Both the position numbers and the translations under genes were made by a program. From CAZZBK01 sp964652155 (GTDB lineage: Bacteria; Planctomycetota; Planctomycetia; Pirellulales; PNKZ01), in the NCBI GenBank assembly GCA_964652155.1, contig CAZZBK010000093.1:1-24277 (forward strand): DNA of 24,277 nt. The letters run 5' to 3'. A model generated the notes under the pieces. The model did no database searches. It worked only from the letters and a program-made list of their open reading frames with translations, and was not told the origin of the DNA. Below, one piece after another: positions 1-7,739 of this stretch. Each line of letters opens with the position of its first letter. Within the stretch, counting starts at the first letter, position 1.

Positions 1-36
1 CGGCGGTTTGACACGCGCTCTTGGCAGACCTAAAAT

Positions 37-83
37 CACGGGCTTTCGATCCCCTTCGGATCGGCGAACCCTTCAAGCCCGTG
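37..83. promoter_or_regulatory. Nested leader hairpin directly upstream of the acs ribosome-binding site
   Basis: A 9-bp outer stem (37-45 with 75-83, perfect) encloses a 6-bp inner hairpin (47-52 with 58-63, 5-nt loop). The structure ends two bases before the GGAG Shine-Dalgarno (85-88) of the acetyl-CoA synthetase gene. It could be a leader element affecting translation or mRNA stability, or the end of an upstream gene's terminator; nothing upstream is available to decide. There is no T-run after it, which argues against a classical terminator. Confidence 0.4.
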
Positions 84-95
84 CGGAGTTAGGTC

Positions 96-2051
<1,956 letters not shown>

Positions 2052-2064
2052 AGCCCCCCCCGTT

Positions 2065-2167
2065 GGGTTCATCCGACTAAAGCGTACCACGAGGTGTGAC
2101 TGGCGTCGACCTTGAGTTTGAAAAACTTAAGGTCGACGCCAGCGATGCGTTTTAGCCGGATGAACCT
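2065..2167. repeat. Two-tier palindrome between convergent acs and cheY
   Basis: An outer stem pairs 2065-2084 with 2148-2167 (20 positions, one A/C mismatch, two G-T wobbles). An inner stem pairs 2100-2119 with 2123-2142 (20 positions, one wobble) around a 3-nt loop. Unpaired segments of 15 and 5 nt separate the tiers. Lying between two convergent stop codons, it may act as a bidirectional terminator, although the only T-run is TTTT at 2150-2153, within the outer stem. Its size and layered form also fit a short dispersed repeat (REP- or MITE-like). Confidence 0.75.
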
Positions 2168-2187
2168 TGCAGGACGTGCCTGGTGCC

Positions 2188-2559
2188 TTAATTGCTGACC
2201 ACCACGAACTTGTCGAGTTTCTCGCGGAGCGTGTCGGCCGAGAAGGGCTTCATCAGGTAGTCGGTCACGCCCGCCGCGATCGCTTCGAGCACGCGGCTCT
2301 TTTCCCCTTCGGTGGTGATCATGAAGATCGGCACATCCGAGCCGGTTCCGCGAATGTCGCGGGTCAGGTCCAGTCCTGACTTGTTGGGCATGTTCCAGTC
2401 GGTAAGCACCAAGTCAAACGGCTGGGCCTGAAACGCGGCGAAGCCTTCGCAGCCATCCGCCGCCTCGACCACATCGGTGTAACCGACCGAGTTGAGGGCC
2501 CGGATGATGATCTTGCGCATCGTGCCCGAGTCGTCGACAACCAATACCTTGTTTCCCAT
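2188..2559 (-). CDS. cheY: CheY-type single-domain response regulator (last gene of the operon)
   Basis: A 123-residue receiver domain with no output domain. The acidic pair is Asp9/Asp10, the phosphoacceptor Asp54 lies in VLTDWNMP, the switch Thr82 in MITTE, and Lys104 in LMKPF, so all signalling residues are intact. It should be phosphorylated by the CheA encoded upstream and carry the signal to an effector such as a motor, pilus or enzyme. The ATG has GAGG seven bases upstream. It sits 54 nt after the CheX-like gene, which fits a CheX/CheY phosphatase-substrate pair. It is the second CheY of the operon, and the two are not close copies. Confidence 0.95.
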   Translation of the reverse strand: MGNKVLVVDDSGTMRKIIIRALNSVGYTDVVEAADGCEGFAAFQAQPFDLVLTDWNMPNKSGLDLTRDIRGTGSDVPIFMITTEGEKSRVLEAIAAGVTDYLMKPFSADTLREKLDKFVVVSN

Positions 2560-2613
2560 GTTGACACCTCTGATTCAGCAATAGCGAGACGGACGTGGTA
2601 GGACATTGAAACA

Positions 2614-3078
2614 TTACGTGGATTTTTGAAACACCCGGACCGAGAGCCGGCCGACGGGTGCTTCCAAGAAGATTTCGTCGACTTGATGCGAGTGATGGAA
2701 CTGCACGCCCACATCGTGCCCCGAGACGATCGTGGGGAGCGACAGGCAGGAGGGGGCGGGCAAAATGCTCTTCAGGTTGCCGCCGATCATGTTGACCAGT
2801 TCGGCCGCCACGTCACGTAGATCGGCATCGGTCACGTCGCCGGTTGGGACCTGCAACATGGCGGCGGCCGACTCGCGTGCCAGATCGGGCGAGAGAGCCA
2901 GCACGACCCCGCCAGCCCATTGACCCGTGATTTGGATCGTGGTCACCAGCGCGTCGGCCTGCGCGAGTTCGAGCGGCGAAGTCGGGGTTAATTCGATTTG
3001 CAACATCGTCGAGAAAACCGACTGCACGATCTGCTCGACCGCGGTGGAGTCATAAGTCGTGGACATCTGCGCACCCAT
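2614..3078 (-). CDS. cheX: CheX-like chemotaxis phosphatase
   Basis: A 154-residue protein of the CheX/CheC family, which dephosphorylates CheY-P. The family signature is visible as DVAAELVNMIGGNLKS, giving Glu93 and Asn96 as the likely catalytic pair, followed by a proline in SLPTIV (115) at about the expected distance. There is one such motif, as in CheX; CheC usually has two. It lies 5 nt after cheR and 54 nt before the final cheY. The start at 3078 is uncertain: neither it nor the in-frame ATG at 3066 (MSTTYDS) has a clear Shine-Dalgarno. No membrane segment or signal peptide is present. Confidence 0.85.
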   Translation of the reverse strand: MGAQMSTTYDSTAVEQIVQSVFSTMLQIELTPTSPLELAQADALVTTIQITGQWAGGVVLALSPDLARESAAAMLQVPTGDVTDADLRDVAAELVNMIGGNLKSILPAPSCLSLPTIVSGHDVGVQFHHSHQVDEIFLEAPVGRLSVRVFQKST

Positions 3079-3083
3079 TGGAG

Positions 3084-3911
3084 TTATTTAAGGCGGTAAA
3101 AGACACTGGAGGCAACTTGAATACGTTCGAACGAATCATCGATTCCCAGCGTCGTTTCGGCCGCGCCAAGAAAGAGTGCCGCCCGCGGAGCCATGACCTT
3201 GCGCATCTTCTGCAAGATCATGCGTTTGACCTCGGGGGCGAAATAGATGAGCACGTTTCGCAAAAATACGATGTCCATCAGCGGCATCGCAGGCCAGTTC
3301 TCGATCAAGTTCAGCTTGTTGAATTGTGCGCGGGCGCGGATTTCCGGAGCGATCTGCCATTGCAAACCCTCGCGACGAAAGTACTTCGTCAGCAGCTTGA
3401 CTGGCAGGCCGCGGTTGATTTCGATTTGCGAGAAACAGCCCGATCGGGCCTTGGAGAGCACCTCGTCGCTCAGGTCCGTGCCGACGATTTGCACCTTCCA
3501 CGAAGCCAGTTCCGGAAATTGATCGTCGAGCAACATCGCGATCGAGTAGGCCTCTTGGCCGGTCGAGCAGGCGGCCGACCAAATGTTCAGCGTGCGTCGC
3601 TGGGAGGCGGCTTTGAGGTGTTCGGGCACAAGCACCGTGCGGAGCGCCTCGAATGGATGCGCGTCGCGATAGAAACTGGTCTCGTTGGTCGTCATCGCCT
3701 CGACGACTTGCTGCTGCAAATCGGGTTGGGGCTTGGTTTGCAGCCCGCGGATCATGTCGGCCAACGAGGCGAAGCCCGACCGTTTCGCCAACGGCGTCAG
3801 CCGAGCTTCGATCAGATACGCCTTGGCGGCTTCCAATTCAATGGCCGCTCGTCCACGCACCAGCGTGCAAACATACGAGATCAGATCGGGCGTCAGGGTG
3901 GTCGTACTCAT
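3084..3911 (-). CDS. cheR: Chemotaxis glutamate methyltransferase CheR
   Basis: Methylates receptor glutamates with S-adenosylmethionine. In the 275-residue form the N-terminal helical domain covers about 1-75, followed by TTNETSFYRD (74-83). The SAM site is LNIWSAACSTGQEAYS (108-123), with GTDLSDEVLSKA (144-155) and DIVFLRNVLIYF (213-224). A frame open to 4052 would add 47 Arg-rich residues overlapping the end of cheB by about 130 nt, so the ATG at 3911 is preferred: it lies 8 nt after the cheB stop and gives the normal CheR length. No TPR or other C-terminal extension is present. Confidence 0.95.
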   Translation of the reverse strand: MSTTTLTPDLISYVCTLVRGRAAIELEAAKAYLIEARLTPLAKRSGFASLADMIRGLQTKPQPDLQQQVVEAMTTNETSFYRDAHPFEALRTVLVPEHLKAASQRRTLNIWSAACSTGQEAYSIAMLLDDQFPELASWKVQIVGTDLSDEVLSKARSGCFSQIEINRGLPVKLLTKYFRREGLQWQIAPEIRARAQFNKLNLIENWPAMPLMDIVFLRNVLIYFAPEVKRMILQKMRKVMAPRAALFLGAAETTLGIDDSFERIQVASSVFYRLK

Positions 3912-3919
3912 GGTAATAC

Positions 3920-4999
3920 TCAACACGTAAGAGTCAAACGTTGTCCGAGGGCGGCCAGACGTTGCAATTCCAGCGGCACGGTTGCGAGCGACAGGCTCTT
4001 TTCCGAGTGGCCCGCCTCGACGACGGCGCGGGGCATGCCCCAGACGACGCACGTCGCTTCATCTTGAGTCAATACCCGGCCACCGGCGTGAACGATCGCT
4101 TCAGCTCCGCGCATGCCATCTTGTCCCATGCCGGTCAGCACCAGCCCCAGTGTCCCCGCGCCATACACCTTGGCCGCGCTGCGGAACAGCACGTCGACCG
4201 CCGGTCGGCAGGAGTTCTCTGGCGGACCTTGATGCAGCACGGCATGCACAAACACGCCGCGTCGTTCAAGTTCCATATGCGAGCCACCGGGCGCGATCAG
4301 CACCGTGCCGGGCCGCAGGATGTTCCCTTCGCTCGCTTCCATGACCGTCAGCGGACATTCTTGATCGAGCCGATGAGCCAAGTGACGCGTAAAGACCGGA
4401 GGCATGTGCTGCACGATGGCGATCGGCAGCGGGAAGTTCGCTGGCAAGCCTTTCAGGACTGTGGCGAGCGCCTGGGGGCCCCCGGTCGACGAACCGATGA
4501 CCAACACCTCGCAGCGCCGCAAAGGATTCGTCGGGACGGTGCGTCGCGGTGCGCTGAGCGATGTTCTCGCGACCGATTCCACTGGCGAGGCGAACGGACA
4601 GAGCGCGTGAATCTTGGGCAGCAATTGGTCCTTGACGCTCTGAATGCTCGCGGCCACGCTGCCGATGTTGGCGGGCTTGGCAACATAATCGGTCGCGCCG
4701 CGCGACAAGGCATCGAGCGTCGTTTCGGCGCCACGCTCGGTGAGCGTGCTGAACATAATCACCGGCAGCTTCGGATAGACCTTGCGCAACTCGACGATCG
4801 TCTCAAGGCCATCCATCTCGGGCATTTCGACATCGAGCGTGACCAGATCGGGATTGAGCTGCGGCAACTTGGCCAGCGCAATGCGGCCGTTGGGCGCGGT
4901 GCCCAGGACTTCGATCTGCGGATCTTGACTGAGCACATCGCTCAGCAAGCGGCGGATCACCACCGAGTCGTCGACAATCAGTACCCGAATCTTACGCAT
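3920..4999 (-). CDS. cheB: Chemotaxis protein-glutamate methylesterase CheB
   Basis: Removes receptor methyl groups and may deamidate receptor glutamines; phosphorylation by CheA activates it. Of 359 residues, 1-120 are the receiver domain (Asp10/Asp11, phosphoacceptor Asp56 in VTLDVEMP, Lys108). A linker follows, then the methylesterase domain from about 163 with the triad Ser171 in GSSTGG, His198 in QHMPP and Asp294 in TGMGQDGM. All three catalytic residues are intact. The start ATG lies one base after the stop of the preceding cheY, which implies translational coupling; a GGAG lies inside the end of that gene. Since no cheD is present, any receptor deamidation in this module would fall to CheB. 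Confidence 0.96.
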   Translation of the reverse strand: MRKIRVLIVDDSVVIRRLLSDVLSQDPQIEVLGTAPNGRIALAKLPQLNPDLVTLDVEMPEMDGLETIVELRKVYPKLPVIMFSTLTERGAETTLDALSRGATDYVAKPANIGSVAASIQSVKDQLLPKIHALCPFASPVESVARTSLSAPRRTVPTNPLRRCEVLVIGSSTGGPQALATVLKGLPANFPLPIAIVQHMPPVFTRHLAHRLDQECPLTVMEASEGNILRPGTVLIAPGGSHMELERRGVFVHAVLHQGPPENSCRPAVDVLFRSAAKVYGAGTLGLVLTGMGQDGMRGAEAIVHAGGRVLTQDEATCVVWGMPRAVVEAGHSEKSLSLATVPLELQRLAALGQRLTLTC

Positions 5000-5000
5000 G

Positions 5001-5369
5001 TTAGTTGACCACTCCGACCAAGCGCAGCTTGTCGATCAGGCCATCTTTTTGGAACGGCTTCATCAGATACTCGTCGGCCCCGGCGCTGAGCGCCCGCAAC
5101 ATCTGATCGGTCTCGGTCTCGGTGGTCACCATCAGGATGATGAGGCCCGAGTATCGGGCGTCGCCGCGGACAGCCTTGATGAACTCGAGGCCGTTCATCT
5201 CGGGCATGTTCCAGTCGACGAGCACGACGTCAGGAAGCGGACCGTTTTGCAAACGATCGAGCGCTTCCTTGCCGTGACAGGCGTCGCTGGTCTCGAAGCC
5301 GAGTTCCTTGAGAATCTCCCCTTCGATGCGGCGGATGGGGCGAGAGTCGTCGACGATGAGGGCCCGCAT
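5001..5369 (-). CDS. cheY: CheY-type single-domain response regulator (between mcp and cheB)
   Basis: A 122-residue stand-alone receiver with Asp7/Asp8, phosphoacceptor Asp52 in VLVDWNMP, Thr82 in MVTTE and Lys104 in LMKPF. The frame is open to an ATG at 5396, but the ATG at 5369 is preferred: it starts right at the first beta strand (MRALIVDD) and has GGGAAGA seven bases upstream. It is coupled to cheB with one base between stop and start. With a second CheY at the end of the operon, one may be the output regulator and the other a phosphate sink or a regulator of a different target. The sequence does not tell which. Confidence 0.94.
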   Translation of the reverse strand: MRALIVDDSRPIRRIEGEILKELGFETSDACHGKEALDRLQNGPLPDVVLVDWNMPEMNGLEFIKAVRGDARYSGLIILMVTTETETDQMLRALSAGADEYLMKPFQKDGLIDKLRLVGVVN

Positions 5370-5430
5370 GAAATGATCTTCCCAATCTATAGGCATGAAC
5401 GGATGGAGAATAAACTTAGGTTGCCGATAA

Positions 5431-5461
5431 CGTGTCGGGGCGGAAGCCCCGCCCCGACACG
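5431..5461. repeat. GC-rich 13-bp hairpin inside the chemosensory operon
   Basis: Positions 5431-5443 pair perfectly with 5449-5461 around a 5-nt loop. It lies in the 113-nt gap between the mcp stop (5483) and the downstream cheY start (5369). No T-run follows on the minus strand, so full termination is unlikely; it could stabilise the 3' end of the mcp message or attenuate read-through to cheY, cheB and cheR. Confidence 0.7.
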
Positions 5462-5482
5462 CATCGAATCAGCATGTGGATA

Positions 5483-7129
5483 CTAGCGCCGCGCCGCACC
5501 TTGGCCAGCGCCAAGCTGTTGCAGTTCGGCGGCCATGCGAGCCAACTCAGACGCAGCTTGCTGCGAGTTGGTGGCACCCTGGGTCGTGTTCTGCGCGGCT
5601 TGCGCGACGGCCGTGATGTTCTGGGCGATCTCGGACGTCCCCTTGGCCGCCTCACCCACGTTGCGGCTCATCTCGTTGGCCGTGGCCGTTTGCTCCTCGA
5701 CGGCGCTGGCGATCGTGTTCGAGATGTCGTTGATCTGGGCGATCACTTTGCCAATTTGCTGAATCGAGTCGACCGCGCCGCGCGTGTCGGACTGAATCGC
5801 CTCGATCTTGTGACCGATATCCTCGGTCGCCTTGGCGGTTTCCTTGGCCAGTTCCTTGACCTCGTTGGCCACGACGGCAAAGCCCTTGCCAGCCTCGCCG
5901 GCCCGGGCCGCTTCGATCGTGGCGTTGAGGGCCAACAGATTGGTTTGCTCGGCGATCGAGGTGATGACCTTGATCACCTTACCGATTTCCAAGCTGCTAT
6001 CGCCGAGCTTCGAGATGGTCTTGTTCGCGACTTCGGCGGCCGAGACGGCTTGGCCGGCAACGCGAGCACTCTCGGTGGCGTTTTTGGCGATCTCGCGAAT
6101 GCTGCTGTTCATCTCTTCGACGCCGGTGGCGACGGTCTGCACGTTCTTGCTGACCTGCTCCGACGCGGCCGAGACGACGTTGGCCTGCGCGGCCGTCTCT
6201 TCGGCATTGGCGGCCATTTGCGTGCTGACCGCGGTCAATTCCTCGGCCGACGAGCCCAGCGTGTTGGCGCTGGCGTTGACCTGATCGAGAATCAGGGCCA
6301 TCTCTTCGGCCTTTTGCTTCTCGCGCTCGGCGTTCTCCTTGACATCGCGCTCCATCTTGAGTTTGGCGGTAATCACTTCCCAAGTGACCATCGAGCCCAG
6401 GAACTGCTTGTTCTGGTCGTAGATCGGGCTGACCAGCAGGTCGAGCGTCTCGGGCCCAACCTGAATGCTCGCGCGGTGAGGCAGGTTGGCCGGATCGGCC
6501 AACATCTTGCGCTGATGGGCCGGATTCTTGTGGAAAATGTCGATCGACTGATTGAGTAACTGATCGGCCTTGACGGGCAGCAAATTCTCGATCGACTTCA
6601 AGGTCTTGACCGACGCCGGGTTGACATAGCGAATCTTGAGATCGCGATCGGCGAACATGACGTTGATCGGGGCCTGTTCCATCATCGATTGCACGCGGGC
6701 GGCTTCGACTCGGGCGAGGGCCATGTCGGTCACGTCGGAGGCGAACTTGACGACCTTGACGAGCTTGCCCGAGGCATCGGCGATGGGGTTGTACGAGGCC
6801 TGAATGACAACCAGTTTGCCTCCCTTGCCGACGCGACGATACTCGCCCGGCAAATTCTCGCCGCGGTTGAGCCGCGCCCAGAACTCGCGATACTCGCTGC
6901 TATTGCGCAGCGAATCTTCGACGAACATGCTGTGATGCCGGCCCTTGATTTCGTCGAGCGAGTAGCCGAGCGTTTTGAGAAAGTTGTCGTTGGCCGTGAT
7001 GATCGTGCCGTCCAACTCGAACTCGATCACGGCTTGTGACTTGCTGATGGCAGCCAGCAACGCCGCGTTCTCGAAATGTTGCTTGGATGACGTGGCGGAG
7101 GGCTTGGGTTTACGAAGCGTGGTGGGCAT
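5483..7129 (-). CDS. Soluble methyl-accepting chemotaxis protein with two PAS domains
   Basis: A 548-residue cytoplasmic chemoreceptor. There is no signal peptide, membrane segment or HAMP domain. PAS domain 1 covers about 24-138 (VIEFELDGTIITAND, then EYRRVGKGGKLVVIQ), PAS domain 2 about 145-255 (APINVMFADRDLKIRYVN). A coiled-coil signalling domain runs from about 265 to 540, with the kinase-binding hairpin tip IAEQTNLLALNATIEAARAG (392-411). The protein ends in GAARR, so it has no CheR/CheB-tethering pentapeptide. The sensed signal must be intracellular or membrane-permeable. PAS 2 carries DIFHKNPAHQR (197-207), whose histidines might bind a cofactor; this is inference only. It has an AGGA site about 10 bases before the ATG and is the only receptor in the operon. 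Confidence 0.95.
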   Translation of the reverse strand: MPTTLRKPKPSATSSKQHFENAALLAAISKSQAVIEFELDGTIITANDNFLKTLGYSLDEIKGRHHSMFVEDSLRNSSEYREFWARLNRGENLPGEYRRVGKGGKLVVIQASYNPIADASGKLVKVVKFASDVTDMALARVEAARVQSMMEQAPINVMFADRDLKIRYVNPASVKTLKSIENLLPVKADQLLNQSIDIFHKNPAHQRKMLADPANLPHRASIQVGPETLDLLVSPIYDQNKQFLGSMVTWEVITAKLKMERDVKENAEREKQKAEEMALILDQVNASANTLGSSAEELTAVSTQMAANAEETAAQANVVSAASEQVSKNVQTVATGVEEMNSSIREIAKNATESARVAGQAVSAAEVANKTISKLGDSSLEIGKVIKVITSIAEQTNLLALNATIEAARAGEAGKGFAVVANEVKELAKETAKATEDIGHKIEAIQSDTRGAVDSIQQIGKVIAQINDISNTIASAVEEQTATANEMSRNVGEAAKGTSEIAQNITAVAQAAQNTTQGATNSQQAASELARMAAELQQLGAGQGAARR

Positions 7130-7205
7130 GGAAAAGGCTTCCTTATTCGTGGTAAACGAGTGGTGAAAGAGGGAATAAGATTTCAGGAATTTGCATTCGC
7201 GTGGC

Positions 7206-7661
7206 TTAACTGTTGGCCACGACTCGAGTGTCGTTTTCAGACAAGACGCGTTGGGTGTCGAGCACGAGTAACAACCTTTCGGGCAATTTGTACGCCCCCA
7301 CGATCAATCCTCGGATTTCTGGACGGACCGTCGAGGGGGGCAATTCGAAGAGCGCTTCATCGACTTCGAGCACATCGCCGATGCGATCCACGAGCAAGCT
7401 CACGGCGTTCTCGCCGTCGCGCACCACAACATTCATGGGCGGCACCTCGGCGCTGCGTAGCGGCAATCCTAGCCGGCAGCGCAAATCGATCGCGGTGACA
7501 ATTTGGCCGCGCAAGTTGATCAGCCCGCTGATGGCGGCGGCAGACAACGGTACCCGGGTCATCGACTGATAGCGGATCACTTCCTGGATCTGTTGCACGT
7601 CGATTCCCAAAAACAGGTTGTCGACGAAAAAAGTGCAGAACTGTCGCGTGAGTTGGTTCAT
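7206..7661 (-). CDS. cheW: Chemotaxis adaptor protein CheW
   Basis: Couples the receptor to CheA in the signalling array. With the ATG at 7661 the protein has 151 residues and one CheW domain. The core motif ISGLINLRGQIVTAIDLRCR (44-63) includes Arg51, equivalent to the receptor-contacting arginine of E. coli CheW. The frame is open to 7718, but the extra 19 residues precede the domain without similarity to it, and MNQLTRQFCTFFVD is a typical CheW beginning. It lies 78 nt after cheA and 76 nt before the receptor gene. CheA itself carries two CheW-like domains, so the module has three in all. Confidence 0.93.
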   Translation of the reverse strand: MNQLTRQFCTFFVDNLFLGIDVQQIQEVIRYQSMTRVPLSAAAISGLINLRGQIVTAIDLRCRLGLPLRSAEVPPMNVVVRDGENAVSLLVDRIGDVLEVDEALFELPPSTVRPEIRGLIVGAYKLPERLLLVLDTQRVLSENDTRVVANS

Positions 7662-7739
7662 GGAAAACTCGGTGTTCCTAAACAGAATCGCTGGGTAGAC
7701 GTCAGCTTGGACCGGCAAAGCGTCGGTTGCTGGCTGGAG

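Noticed and set aside
2143..2170. tRNA-like GGTTCATCC on the minus strand of the palindrome
   Set aside because: Resembles a T-arm only by chance; no cloverleaf can be drawn from the flanking sequence.
3912..4052. N-terminal extension of CheR
   Set aside because: Would overlap cheB by about 130 nt and adds an Arg-rich, non-family segment; ATG 3911 gives the normal length.
3078..6559. Long plus-strand open frames opposite cheR, cheB and the receptor gene (e.g. 3078-4067, 3941-5008, 5432-6559)
   Set aside because: Each lies fully antisense to a strongly supported chemosensory gene and has the Arg/His-rich or Asp/Leu/Gly-rich composition of a shadow frame.
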